DNA from: Anopheles merus
Lineage: Eukaryota; Arthropoda; Insecta; Diptera; Culicidae
Assembly: GCF_017562075.2 (NCBI RefSeq)
Contig: NC_054081.1
Location: forward strand, 6,367,502 to 6,431,501
DNA: 64,000 bases
Direction of reading: 5' to 3'
Within the stretch, counting starts at the first letter, position 1. Each line of letters opens with the position of its first letter. Below are positions 48,482 to 61,371 of the stretch, one piece after another. The translations under genes were made by a program, and so were the position numbers. The notes below the pieces were generated by a model. That model did no database searches. It was not told where the DNA came from and worked only from the letters and a program-made list of their open reading frames with translations.

Positions 48482-49775
48482 TTTCCTGAAACAGTCTCGC
48501 AAAGCCGTTCAAAGAGATTTGATTAAAATGCAACAAACCAAAAACTAGTGCGAAACGTAGCACCACAAGCAGTGAACGGCCACGTTAACCATCATCTTGC
48601 TGCACCTCGCACACCAATAAAACAAAAAACACCGCAAACACGTTTCTGCCTCGCGCGAAAATGGGCAAGAAAGTGTCACTTTTGAAGCACGACACAGCGC
48701 GCCCCACAAAGCGCAAAGTTACGCGCCGGCAAACGCCTTCCTTTCCACTCCTTCTCTCCCCTTCCCCCCCGCTCCTAGCGCTAGGGAGGCTCGCTTTGTT
48801 GCATTGCAAAAGGGATAAACTTCTATTGATCCCATTGACGATACGCTGCGGGCGTGAATTTTGCCGTCAGCTCCGTGGTGCTCCGCGGCGGCAAGTTTGT
48901 CGCCGCCCGGCACTGCAGCATGCGAAGTTTTTGGCACGATATGTTTTAAATCTACCGATCCCGGGACTGGCCGGTGTGTGTGTGTGTGTTTTTTTTTTAC
49001 TTTCCACTGCCTTTTACTCATCCGCTCCGCGCGTGTTTTCCCTTTTTTTTTTTTGGTTGCTTCTCTTTTGCTTGCCGTTTTGTCCCACTTGGCGGCGCTT
49101 TGCTTGCGAGCAGCTTATCATTTTCCCTCGCCATCGCCAATCCATCACCCCACACTTATGGGTGTTTTTGTTGTTGTTGTTGTTGCTTTCTTCGTCACCA
49201 TGATCCCCTTTGCGACGACACGTGCTACACGGGTATGAATATTCCGTATGGAGGGAACTGTGTCGTTTCCCCCCAGTTCGTTCGTGACGGTTCAGCAGCT
49301 GTATCATGATGATGATGATGATGGTATTTTGTTTTGTTCCCCTGCCCTGCATCACACACACACACGCACTCATACACAACCTTCGTCCCGTGGTGTCACT
49401 TCCAGCATAATGCATACGACAAAAAGCTACCATACACACACACACACATGAACAGAAAAAAGGTAAAAAAAAGTACGAAAAGGAAAATCCCGTCTTTGGC
49501 GTAACTTTTTGGCGTTTTCCTGTCAATACACGCACGTACACACGCTCGATCACATCGCTAATAATCGATTTAAGTCGGGGTTGGTGTTGCACCCCGCTCC
49601 CCCCTTCTCTCTCTCTGTTTCCTTCTTTTACCTTTTTTCCCTCTAGAGATACTTTGCGGAACTTCTCCTTGGGGGAGGGAGGGCAAAAGCGAAGTGAAAT
49701 CCATCCACGGGCGAGTACACTTCCCTGCCCAGTGCACGAATTCAAGTTTGTCTCGAGAAGGGTCGCTGCTATTCA
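48482..49775. other. Unassigned non-coding sequence
   Basis: GC-rich, with GT (48974-48988), T-run (49037-49053), GAT (49307-49322) and CA (49433-49447) tracts. Frames here cross these tracts and carry no domain. Confidence 0.4.
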
Positions 49776-51056
<1,281 letters not shown>

Positions 51057-51058
51057 TA

Positions 51059-51303
51059 CAGGGTTTCCCACGATTTATTGGTTGGTTCCCATCATTTTTT
51101 GGTGGGTTCTCATATTTTTTTGGTGCGTTCTCACGATTTTTTGGCCGTTTACCAGAATTTTGTGGTCCAATTGTATTGATATCCAATCGGAAAATACCAA
51201 TAAATTATGGGAACGAACCAAAAATCTATGGGATACGGTCAAAAAATCGTGGGAACGCACCAAAAAATCATGGAAACTGACCAATAAATCGTGGGAAACC
51301 CTG
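51059..51303. mobile_element. TA-flanked hairpin miniature element
   Basis: A 245-bp element starting CAGGGTTTCCCACGATTTAT and ending with its inverted form ATAAATCGTGGGAAACCCTG, immediately flanked by TA on both sides. This fits a TA target duplication as in Tc1/mariner-type miniature elements. The arms continue inward almost to the centre, so nearly the whole element can fold on itself. Each arm holds four imperfect units of about 21 bp of the type GTTCCCATCATTTTTTGGTG. The centre near 51170-51195 (TTGTATTGATATCCAATCGG) is the loop. No transposase. Confidence 0.85.
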
Positions 51304-51383
51304 TATCTTCGCAATCACAACCATGTTTGCCATGAAACACATCAAATCAACGAAAAAATACAGTTTTTGTGACTGCTTCGTTG

Positions 51384-52229
51384 TACCTATAATGGTGGTA
51401 TGGTTCCTATAGTCGTCGTATTGTGTTCCTATAGTGGTGGTAAACAAAGATGCCTCAAAAACAGTGTAATAATATCAATGGAACTTAGTTTTGAAGCTGT
51501 TTTCCTATGAATAACAAGGATTACTGCCATTTCGATTTCTTACATAATTTGATCGTAAAAATGTATAAATTTAGTGAATGAAAATATTGAATAAAGTACT
51601 GTATCAACCTGTCGTCAACCCACACCCGGAACAGAAAGCTTGATTTGTGGTCGATTTTCCACTCAGCTAGATAAGCGAATTTTGGCCTGTTTTTGGTAAA
51701 TTACCTACGTAAAACGCATTTCTGTTGCTTATTTTAGTGAAAACAGTACAACATGTCAAAAATATCGTCGAAAAAAATCTAAAATGTCATATTTTTATTG
51801 GTTTTACAACTATTATTGTGCACCTATAATGGCACTATGGTAAAAGAACACTTAAAAATTCATAAATATGGTCAAAAGGCAGATCATTTTAGTAAAACAA
51901 TAACATTTCATAACAGTTATGTTGAAACACTAGTAATTACTACGCATTTGCGTGGGTATGTGGTCATTTAAAACGTTAACAGAAAAATGAGTTTCGTTAT
52001 AAAATCCTAAGGATTTAGGAAAAATGCTGATACATTCACAAAATAATGGATTATCCGGTCACTAAGTAACGGAATGGTCCCATTTATCTTTTCAACCCTT
52101 TGTAAAAGGCTGTAGTACATTTCACACTATCGTAAATAACTCAATTACTTTTAATTTACCGTATGGACCGCATTTTAGTGCAATACAACCACTGTCGGTA
52201 CTACCACCACTATAGGTACATTTACCCTA
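51384..52229. repeat. AT-rich repeat with inverted CCTATAGTGGTGGTA motifs
   Basis: The left part (51384-51441) has three imperfect copies of CCTATAGTGGTGGTA. The right end (52200-52229) has the reverse complement TACCACCACTATAGG followed by TACATTTACCCTAA. The last 150 bp match 34900-35046. I interpret it as a non-autonomous element of unclear class. Its true left end is not resolved and could lie left of the hairpin element. Confidence 0.45.
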
Positions 52230-52642
52230 ACGGTTTTAATGGGAACAAAAATTGCTTGGTGGCACTCTTGCCCCAATTAATACAATAAAACTTTTTCGTT
52301 TTGGTCTGGTCGTTAATTTTCTAATGAGTTCTATAGCAATGCATGTACTTATATTTATTTGAATTGATTCCAAAAGCTTTCTAGCCACAAATATTCTTCT
52401 AATGTTACATAGATTGAAATGATTGCTCCGGCAGACGGGACGACACGGCGGTCTATTTGTGTCAGTTGAACTATTTACTGTGCATTCAATTTACGTAACT
52501 AAAAGCCATACATCATAAATTTATAATAATCAAATAAGTATTGTAAACTACAAAAAATAAATTAAATATGAATCATAAAACTGAGGGCGAATTATTGGTC
52601 ATAGAAACGAAAAAAGGTTAAAAAAACAACTGCTGCGTTAAA
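52230..52642. other. AT-rich unassigned sequence
   Basis: Nothing recognised. Confidence 0.4.
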
Positions 52643-52660
52643 TTGCCTACATTTAGGCGT
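52643..52660 (+). promoter_or_regulatory. Dispersed 18-mer, forward copy
   Basis: TTGCCTACATTTAGGCGT, two mismatches; first of three copies spaced about 50 bp. Confidence 0.6.
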
Positions 52661-52693
52661 GAGGTACGGTCTGATAAGTATCTGATATGCTGA

Positions 52694-52711
52694 GCGCCTT
52701 GCGTTATGCAA
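52694..52711 (-). promoter_or_regulatory. Dispersed 18-mer, diverged reverse copy
   Basis: Minus-strand reading TTGCATAACGCAAGGCGC: both ends kept, four mismatches in the middle. Confidence 0.4.
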
Positions 52712-52745
52712 TTCACTCGCTCATCTATTATGCCACTGGTTTAAA

Positions 52746-52763
52746 ACGCTCAAAAGTATGCAA
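52746..52763 (-). promoter_or_regulatory. Dispersed 18-mer, reverse copy
   Basis: Minus-strand reading TTGCATACTTTTGAGCGT, three mismatches. Confidence 0.55.
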
Positions 52764-54148
52764 TGCACATCACGTGCGCTCTAGTTAGCTTTTATTAATG
52801 ATGATTGACCGGAAATCGGTTAAATATTGTCGTGCGCAAACGGGGAAAACAAAACCGAATCACCGTCCTCACCACACCAATGCTCGGCTCAGTAAATAAT
52901 TAAAACTGTTGCTCACTTTCGTCGAAAACAAACAACGCTCCTGCCGTCTTCAGTGCGTCCTTGCGCCGCTCTCCGAATGTCAATCGTACGCCCCGGTCAA
53001 CTGACCTGTACATAACAACGCGCCTCGAGTGCGACATTGACAAACACACCGTACCGAAACCACCTACCCCTCAAGCTGTGTAAAAAGTTCAGGGAACCGG
53101 GGAATGATTTTCGCAACAGCAAACTTAAGCTAGTTTTTGGCTACACGTTCCAGCGCACAAACAAACGAGCAATGTGCCTCGTTATCAAATTTACAATTAT
53201 GATCCGCACGAAACCCTCCCACCCACCAGGGACCACGGGGGCCACTTACGAGGGGCGGGAAGGGCAAACTTTACAGCAAACCTTGCTCGTGTTCTTTTCT
53301 CTACTACTTTGCCGTTCGTTTATGTTTTCCCTCCCACCCGGTGCTGGAGGGAAGTTTTACGGGTACCTGCACCTACGTGCCCGGGTTGCCATCGCCCCCG
53401 CACTCCTTGTTTGATCGTGTGTGTGTGTGTCTTTTCGCGAGTATGACGAGCGTCGTCGTTGGTGTCGCGCTTTTTTCCTTCCCATTTTTTCTCATTCCAC
53501 CCCACCCCACACACCGTTGCTGCTGCTGATGCGAGCAGCTTGACTGTGGCACGGGCCGCCGGTGAGCGGATTTCAATTGCATTTTCACATAAATATTGTC
53601 AGCCGGGGCAGGTTCGGCGGGGGTCGGCGAAGCACTGTTTACCTCATGCCACGCTGGCGGGCGGTTGGCGCCGGGTGGAAAATAAAACGAAACATTCCTT
53701 CACGAGCCCCGCCCACAGCCGCCCCGTAGCGCTCGGTGCAAAAGTGTCGCCTTCCTGCGCCCGCCCTCCCGTTCGGTATGCCCGTGGGTGTCTCAATTTC
53801 AGAACCACTCACGGTGCACGAACATTTTGCACGATACGGTACGCCGCTCGGCTGCCTGCCACGGTGTGGCGTGTGAAGCTGACAAAGTTTTTCATTTTAA
53901 ATTTCTCAACTTGAAGCGCTGCCCAGGACGGGGCAGGGGGGGGGGGGGGGGGGGGCTGGCCCAGAACCATTGACGGCATATCAACGAGATGAAGACGTTT
54001 CATCGGCTTACGGCGAGGGGCTCAACGCGCATGTAAAGGTACATTTGCAGGCTAAAATATTACTTTTCATTCGATTACTTTCATACGTACCTGACGCTGC
54101 CCCTGCAGGGTATGCAGTGTAATTTTGGAATAAAAAACATATGCTTGT
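52764..54148. other. GC-rich unassigned sequence
   Basis: Contains a 20-base G run. CCCCTGCAGGGTATGCAG ending at 54117 keeps only the GTATGCA half of the dispersed motif and is not called. No gene recognised. Confidence 0.4.
53936..53955 (+). repeat. G homopolymer (20)
   Basis: Twenty consecutive G. Confidence 0.9.
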
Positions 54149-54166
54149 TTGCATACCTTCGGGCGC
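54149..54166 (+). promoter_or_regulatory. Dispersed 18-mer, forward copy
   Basis: TTGCATACCTTCGGGCGC, two mismatches; intermediate between the main type and the 19-bp TTCGGGCGC type. Confidence 0.65.
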
Positions 54167-54371
54167 TGCAGCTCATATTACGTAGATTACATTTTTCAAT
54201 TCAGCGCAACCAAAGTCTGTTTCTTGTGCAACTCTATCTTTCTCACTCACTTGCCTACAAAACTGATGCTACTTTTCAATCGTATCATTTTATTCTGATG
54301 CTGATGCGTCCAAGTTCAACACAAAGCTAAAACTAAACAGTCTCTGTGAGGTGCAGTGAATGGCCACTATA

Positions 54372-54389
54372 TTGCATACCTTTAGGCGC
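54372..54389 (+). promoter_or_regulatory. Dispersed 18-mer, perfect copy
   Basis: TTGCATACCTTTAGGCGC, no mismatch. Confidence 0.75.
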
Positions 54390-55706
54390 TCTCTAAGATG
54401 GACCCGATTCGACGTAGATACTTGTTTAACTAACGATGCCTCTTTTTTATCTTTCTCACACACGACATGAAGCAATCGTTGCATGGTTTTCACGTTATCT
54501 GAGATATTTGTATCACGTCTCGTCCGTTCCTTGCTTCGATCCTGCTATTCAAAATAAAACAACCACAAAAAAATACTCCACCAGCAGTAGAAGCAGCAAA
54601 GAGCACTGCCACATGTATCAAAAATCTCGCTTACTGTGCTGTTCTCCAGTGTATTGTGTGGCCGTGCCCGACTGACCGACCAGGGGGACTAATTTGCATC
54701 GGATCGTTTCTGTATCGGGCTGTGCTGTACAATTGTTCCCCGCCCCTGCCACCGTAGCAGGAAAGTACACAGAGACTCTCTCGCACACATAAAGCACCGA
54801 GGCAGATCCATTCTTCGCCCCGTTTCGCAAAGCCCCAAACTCCGGTGCAGAAAGATGCCGGTGCGCACGGTGCGCCCCGGTACGCCCGCCTAGACAATGC
54901 GTGTGTGTGTGTATGTGTGTGTGCAGGTACGGCAAAGACGGCCGGTGTATGCAACCGGAAAAGCTGCCCCAAAACCCAGCGGAGGGTAAAATCGGCACCA
55001 AGCGGGACGGGCCGCTACAGGTGCAGCCGTTTTGCCTCGGTGGATTTTTGCAACGGCTCGTTTCGCTGGGCCACCGAAAGAAATGGAAAGCAACAAAAAC
55101 AGCACGCAGGAGGAAACGACAAAAGCCTACCGAAAGATCTTCTTGTTCAGCCGGTGCGCTCCACGCGCGTTTGGTTGCCAAACCAAGATGACCACTGCCA
55201 GCCAGCATAAAATGGGGCCGATTTTAAGCGATTTCGATGTCGTGCAAAAGGATACTGCTCGTCGCAGTGCCGCTGACGGCGAGGGCAAAGACACTAAGGC
55301 AGAAAACGCAAAAGGGCAACGTGCACGGAACGTCCAAACGCTTGCAGCCGGAATCAACCTTCGAATGCATCCGGGCAGACGGCTCAGCCGGGCGGAAACA
55401 TGATCAAGGGACTGAAGCGTGCCCCGATCGGGCCAGTGGTAGACATCATATGTGTGTGTGTGGATGGCTTTTTTATCGGAAAGAAAGAGTACGAATTGTT
55501 TGCTCTACTACATTCGGTCTCGAAAAGTAAGCGAAACGAGACAGGGTTTCCCTTTTTAAACTATGAATTTCGGTCGTTGCTGGTGTTGCTTTGAGTTCGG
55601 TCTTCTCGTTTGATATGTTTATTGTATGGATCAGCTGAAAAAATACGCATAAAGTCTAAAACTGACGGTAAAAAAAAACGTTAAATAATCAATCCACTTC
55701 AGTTTT
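54390..55706. other. Unassigned non-coding sequence
   Basis: GC-rich between about 54.65 and 55.5 kb, with overlapping frames of 100-200 codons on both strands that include a GT run (54899-54923). No domain recognised and no gene called. Confidence 0.4.
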
Positions 55707-55724
55707 GCGCCTAACAATATGCAA
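55707..55724 (-). promoter_or_regulatory. Dispersed 18-mer, reverse copy
   Basis: Minus-strand reading TTGCATATTGTTAGGCGC, two mismatches; GCGCC end outward in a pair with 55754. Confidence 0.6.
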
Positions 55725-55753
55725 ATGTCAAAACACGTGTATGCTTTAACAAG

Positions 55754-55771
55754 CTGTATACATTTAGGCGC
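55754..55771 (+). promoter_or_regulatory. Dispersed 18-mer, forward copy
   Basis: CTGTATACATTTAGGCGC, two mismatches. Confidence 0.6.
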
Positions 55772-55819
55772 ACCTTAAACAAGATAAATTTAGTATGATG
55801 CCCTTAGGAATTTGTAAAA

Positions 55820-55837
55820 ACGCCTGAAAGTATGCAA
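55820..55837 (-). promoter_or_regulatory. Dispersed 18-mer, reverse copy
   Basis: Minus-strand reading TTGCATACTTTCAGGCGT, two mismatches; same variant as 15772. Confidence 0.6.
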
Positions 55838-56689
55838 TGGATTTTTTAAAGACTCTATTATGTTTAATAGGAGCTAACAAGAGCATTAACAAGAATAGGT
55901 ATACTTCATGCTGATAAATCTTGCCTTGAAGTGACCCCGTTGTACAGGAATAATGAAGTCCTCAAAATTTTTTAAAACTGGTTTCCACTTTAAATTGCAT
56001 TTACCTAAAGTGCACAATTAAATATGTTTTATAAATAGAAAAGCGGACCTTTTGTGACAAAGATTGGGGGTTTAAATAATACATTACCTTCACACCTTTT
56101 CATCTACAAACTCCATCATGGACATCTACCAGGATATTAGGGGGAAAGGATTATCCGTTGTAATAATATCCTTACATATAGAGCACGTAGAGCTCATATA
56201 CCTAGGCTCCACATATTAAAACCGTAAATGCGGGAAATTGTTTAAAATTTAAGGGGCTACAAATGCACAACCGGATGCCCAATCTAGTTGTTGATGAAAC
56301 ATAATTATACAGCTTCAAACGACAGTGTTAGAATAGTTTGTATGTTGTCTCATTAGTTACACTACACTGTAGTAACTTGTGATGATAAAGATGATATTTG
56401 TTCTTACTAGTTAATTTAGCCCGGTTGCAGGGTTTTGCAACAGAGCCTTAGATGTGTATACTGACTGCAGGACACATTTAAAGGTTTTCATGCAAACGTG
56501 TAGATAAGCAACGTGTAGATATTTTTTAGATGTCTTTTTACTAATACTCTTTAAGACCGTGTTGCTATCTTGGTACAGGTTTCTATCCAATTCTTATCTC
56601 AGGGCTTTGGCCACATTTTGTCGTATCTACAGTACGTAAATGCTACTGTTTCCATTATATTAGCAAGCGTGCTCCACTTTATTTCTCAG
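55838..56689. other. AT-rich unassigned sequence
   Basis: Nothing recognised. Confidence 0.4.
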
Positions 56690-56870
56690 TATGTTGACTA
56701 TCGGCTGGACTCGTGGCACTCGTACGACTTAACAACATACCCATCATGGGCTCAAGTCCCAAATGGACGGTGTCCCCATACGTATGACTGACTATTATCC
56801 TGCTATGGATTATCAAAAAGTCCAAGAAAACCAAGACCCGCTGTGGTACAGCAAAGAAGATGTTTGACTA
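56690..56870 (+). mobile_element. tRNA-derived SINE, SINE200-like, degenerate
   Basis: GGGCTCAAGTCCC near 56750 resembles an RNA polymerase III box B (GGTTCGANTCC). It is followed by a body reading GGTGTCCCCATACGTATGAC, TGACTATTATCCTGCTATGG, ATTATCAAAAAGTCCAAGAA and CTGTGGTACAGCAAAG. This arrangement matches what I recall of the Anopheles SINE200 group. Box A is not clear, and the copy is diverged, so it is an old insertion. Ends are approximate. A decayed tRNA pseudogene is a less likely alternative. Confidence 0.5.
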
Positions 56871-57935
56871 TTCCGCTATTATTGACCATTTTTACAACCG
56901 CCCAATCAAAATTTAATTTAGTCGTTATGAACTTATGGTATAGCTACTATGAAATGTCAAATATTCAATTTTAGATTTTATTCAACTGTTTAACGCAACT
57001 CGTACACAGCTTTGGGTATTTTTGGGTTAATCTACAGTGAAAAACTGTAAATGTTTAACGTTCATAGCGTACGATTTTGCAATCCTTTCAAGCGAGCATT
57101 TAACTTCACTTGGAAGATAGTTCCAAGCAAGTACATATTTGTCTTACTTTATTATTATTATAATTTTAATGTTTTGAACTACATAAAAAAACACTACTAC
57201 GCATGATAAAATGGATAAAATGGAATCACTGGGAATAATTTGATAATTATTGATACATTTTTAACACGTGTGTAGAAGAAAACAATGATGTCTTTTGATT
57301 TGAGTGCCTTAACGATCCAATCACTCTACCATTGCTTGTTGCCTCGGAGAAAGAAAACGCCGCAAAGAAATAAAAATCATCGAAGCACCCATAGTTGGTT
57401 AGCAAAACACCGTTCTATAGTGAGCAACTTTTTTGTAAACAGAGCTTCTGTAGTGAGCAAGCGTCACCTTTGAGCGTAACGAAAGTGCAATGTGAGCATC
57501 ACCTCTTACATCGTTTTGTATAGGGAGATTTCTTTGATTTTTTGCATTTTTTCTTAACGAAAAAAGGATATTAAAGATTAAGTTTAAAAAGAGCAAATAA
57601 GAAGGAGTCGACAATGAATAGAGACACGCTCGCTAGATTAGATCATTATGGCTTTATGTGTATGGTTTTTAAATAGCAAAAAAAGCCTTAAGTGGCCAAC
57701 CATATTGTAGGCTGCGGCTCTTTTAGAACTATTATCTATGTTACTGTAACTGCCTGATTTAATTCGTTCTAATTGTTTTATTGTTTTAAGCATTTAATTA
57801 ATGAAGAATGTCTTATTTGCTTAAATATCCTAGTGATACATTCGTTCGTTCGATACATTCTCACTCTATTGTCGGGGAAAGAGGGAAAGACTCGTCATCA
57901 TCATTTAGAGAGAGAAAAAACCGTGTATATTTAAA
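56871..57935. other. AT-rich unassigned sequence
   Basis: Nothing recognised. Confidence 0.4.
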
Positions 57936-57953
57936 TTGCATAAATCTAGGCGC
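57936..57953 (+). promoter_or_regulatory. Dispersed 18-mer, forward copy
   Basis: TTGCATAAATCTAGGCGC, two mismatches. Confidence 0.6.
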
Positions 57954-59342
57954 CACGGTAATGACGCATGTCTGTAGTGGTCTATCCGGAACTAGCTGTT
58001 ACACAAAAAATGATAACACTCATGCAATCAAGTACATATTTCTTCAACAAAAAAAACCTCAATTCATGCGTTAACAACAACAATATTTATTCTCAAGCCT
58101 TCAAGTCAATTCCTATTCAGCCTATGTCAAACTGGTATTTTCAATTTATGATTCGTTGATTTACTTACTCTTCTCCAACACAAATGTCAATCTGCGGTTC
58201 ATTGCCTCGTTACATACCAACACCCTCCCGGTAGCCCCAAGGGCCCCGAGAGCATCCGGAGCAGCGCCTGAAAGGTAGATAATAACAGCAATAAATTACT
58301 ATCAATGCGTTTAGCAGCGGCGAAGGCATACCGGCTTGCTTTATGTCCGCTCCCGGGCAACAAACACCATTGCCCATTTACTCGGCTAGCAACAAAAATC
58401 CTCACCAGACGATAAAAGTGATTCGCACGTGAAGCACCTGCCGTGTGTGCGTGTGTGTTGTTACTGCAAGCGCTCCCTTCCTTTCCCAAAGCGCTGGCGG
58501 GAGGGCGTTGTGAGGGGACGCCACCAGTGCTACCGCTCACCCCGCCGTTGACATCATCATCAGCAGCGGCTTCATTTGCTGTCGGACAACATTTCTTGCC
58601 CACGACGACAGCAGCCCGCACATTCACATCCGTGTGTGCATCGTTTACTGTCACGCGCTGGCCGGTCCCTTCCACGTACGGTCGGGGGCTGGCACAATCG
58701 AACTTCATCCGCTCAGTGGACCAGCAAAGCCCCCGTCAAAGCCCCTTCGCCCTCGCATCGCGGTGACCAGCCAGCCAGACGATTTGGCACCTTCTCTCAC
58801 TCACCGAAAAGGGAAGAAAACCCCGGAGCGAAAATAGCATGATATAAAGCATAGGGGGAAGAAGCGGTAGAGGATAAATGGGGTAGGAAAAGGAAGGAGC
58901 GATTCTCACTTTCGGATTTTGTCCCGATCGTGTATGTGTGTGTGTGTGTGTACATAGCATGCCCGAAAAACTAAAAACCACCACCATCAGCAACATCGTT
59001 ACCGCAGCGGTACGAAGCGAACCAACCGCCCTGGCTGGCCCTCCACCAGCCCATCAACCACCAGCCCCTGCCTGCCCCCTTTTCACGCAAAAGCAGTCGT
59101 TCCCAAGCGAGAGGATTTATAGTTATTTTTATTATTCCCCATTTTGTAAACGTTCATTTTCTCGCCCAATGTCACAAGCGGAAGCAGAACGAGACGGTGG
59201 AGATGGGAGAGCGGGGCAGTGTGCGGTGGATGATGCGGCTTACGGTTGCGATTACGGTGTCCTAGACATTCTCCGGTCGTGCTGCTGCTGCTGCTGCTGC
59301 TACTGCTTTACGAGTGTTGGACAGCCCTGCCGCGCCCGCCCA
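57954..59342. other. Unassigned non-coding sequence
   Basis: AT-rich to about 58.2 kb, then GC-rich, with a GT run (58933-58951) and CTG triplets near 59279-59301 that encode a cysteine run in one frame. No gene called. Confidence 0.4.
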
Positions 59343-59361
59343 TTGCATACCGTTCGGGCGC
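59343..59361 (+). promoter_or_regulatory. Dispersed motif, 19-bp GTTCGGGCGC variant
   Basis: TTGCATACCGTTCGGGCGC, one base different from 43053-43071. Confidence 0.55.
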
Positions 59362-60430
59362 GCAGCGCTGGCGGGAAATCGGTTCCGTTCAATACTTCCT
59401 GCCCTGTCACGCCTAAATGGCTCCATTTTCCCGTTTCGCATTTTTTAAGCCACCTCGCACCACCCCGCCTGACTCCACTACCTCCTACCGTCTCTACCCT
59501 TCCCCATTCGGGCAGCTCGTCTTGGTGAACGCTTTTCTAAAGGACATTCCGAGATGCGTCTGGCTGCCCCTTTGCCCCTCGGCTGCTGGTCCCGGGTCCC
59601 CACAACACAACCGAACCAAACTGGTTCGATTGGGGGAAAAAAAAATGGTGAAAATAGAGTGAAAAGTATCGGGTGAAAGATAAGTGCGGCCCAGGCCATA
59701 TAGCCTTCGCAGCCCTCCTGCTGCAACTTCGCCCGGATTGAAAGTGAACGATGTGCCCGCCGGGCTGGGAAGCTTCCACACCCAGCCCCCTTCCCCCTCG
59801 AGATACAGACCGGACCCATTCCGGAAGCGTAACAGGGGCGATGAGTTGATTCTGTCTGCTTTTGGCGTTCAAATACCATCACCACCACCAGCACCACCAG
59901 CGCACCGTACCCATGGCTTTATTTTACTGCAATGGAGGGAGGAGCGAAAAAAAACACACACACACACACAACGAGCACCGAAGAGTAAGTATAAAATAAA
60001 CTGCCCACCGCCCACCCGCCACGCCAGAGGGGCCAACGGTTCCGGTCGTCACAATGGACACGATGGTTTGGCTTTATTTTCCTTTACAAGACAAGAGGTT
60101 AAAGGCCACCGGCGGTTGTATGTCCGTCTTGTGGTCGTAGTGCCCCGGATGCACATTTTCCGACGGGAGGCCGGGAGAAGGAGGCCATCCTTTTTGCGGG
60201 ATGCTTCTGTCTGCCGGGCACGGCGCTGCACGTGTTCGGTTGCGCTGGCCCGTTGCTGCTGGCTCTGGTGGGTATGAATTTTAAAACCGGGCATCGTAAA
60301 GCACACGACAACACGGGTGCAAAAAGGGCGGGGCACGTAGGGGTGGCCGATCATGATGCAACCGGGCGACGGATTAGGACGGGATGTTTTAGGCCGTTAT
60401 GAACATTACGCTGTGGGTGCTTTAAAATGC
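59362..60430. other. GC-rich unassigned sequence
   Basis: It contains a CA run (59953-59971). Frames of up to 197 codons are open on both strands and carry no domain. Confidence 0.4.
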
Positions 60431-60438
60431 CTGCGTTC
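60431..60438. repeat. Left 8-bp target duplication
   Basis: ctgcgttc, repeated exactly at 61248-61255 with one extra A between element end and repeat. Confidence 0.75.
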
Positions 60439-61246
60439 TAGTGATGGGGAAAATGAAAATGTCGTCGGAATCGACTCCGGCTAGCTCCGAAATTTTCTAG
60501 AATCGATTCCGGATAGTAGGTCCGGAATCAGTTTCCAGAATCGATTCCGGAATCGGCTCCAGAATTGGTTCCGGAATCGGATCCAGAATTGGTTCCGGAA
60601 TTGGTTCCGGAATCGGATCCAGAATTGGTTACGGAATCGGCTCCGGAATTGGTTCCGGAATCGGCTCCGGAATTAGTTCCGGAATTAGATCCGGAATCGA
60701 CTCCGGAAAAGGAATTGGATCTGGAATCGGTTCCGGAATCGGCTCCGGACCGGGATTGGCTCCGGGATCAGAATCAGCTCCGGAATCGGTATCGGTCCCG
60801 GAACTGGCTCCGGAATCAAAATCGGTTCCGACATCGGAATTGACTCCGAAATCAGAATTGGCTTCGAAACGGAGTCGGTTTGGGCATCTTCATAGGAATA
60901 GGCGTTTGGGTCCAATGATCTAGTCACATGGAGATTCGCGGACATATTTCGCTTCCCACACTTCTTATTTCAATTCAAACCATTCCATTGCTGGAGTCAA
61001 GTTCTGATTCCGGAGCCGATTCCTATCCTGGAATCGATTCCGGAGTCATCTCTGGAATCGATTCCGGAGTCATCTCTGGAATCGATTCCTGTGTCGGCTC
61101 CAAAATCGGCTCCGAAACCAACTCAGGAATCGGCTCCGGAATCAACTCCGGGATTGGAATCGATTCCAGCATCGGAATCGGCTCCGGAATCGATTCCGAA
61201 CACGGAATCAGAATCGGGTAGGTCCGATTCCGAGCTCCCACCACTA
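60439..61246. mobile_element. hAT-type element with expanded TTCCGGAATCGG minisatellite, second copy
   Basis: About 808 bp with the same left end (TAGTGATGGGGAAAATGAA) and right end (CCGAGCTCCCACCACTA) as the element at 21050, and an 8-base duplication CTGCGTTC outside. The array is longer than in the 21-kb copy. It is split by about 140 bp of non-repetitive sequence (60870-61010) into a 0.35-kb left part and a 0.2-kb right part. The right part has TCTGGAATCGATTCCGGAGT-type units not prominent in the other copy. No transposase is encoded. Confidence 0.85.
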
Positions 61247-61247
61247 A

Positions 61248-61255
61248 CTGCGTTC
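61248..61255. repeat. Right 8-bp target duplication
   Basis: ctgcgttc, identical to 60431-60438. Confidence 0.75.
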
Positions 61256-61353
61256 GTTGAACGAGGAGGATGCATTTTTTGAGGGCCGTTTGGACTGACT
61301 TTGTAATGTGCTGTTATGCCAGTCACATACACAGCTGATTGTCAACGGGGAAT

Positions 61354-61371
61354 ACGCCCGGCAGTATGCAA
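61354..61371 (-). promoter_or_regulatory. Dispersed 18-mer, diverged reverse copy
   Basis: Minus-strand reading TTGCATACTGCCGGGCGT: TTGCATAC and GGGCG kept, five mismatches. Confidence 0.4.

Noticed and set aside
54099..54117. Possible further copy of the dispersed motif (GCCCCTGCAGGGTATGCAG)
   Set aside because: Only the GTATGCA half is kept; too weak to count.
59279..59301. CTG triplet run (poly-cysteine in one frame)
   Set aside because: A short triplet repeat inside a frame that is not otherwise convincing.
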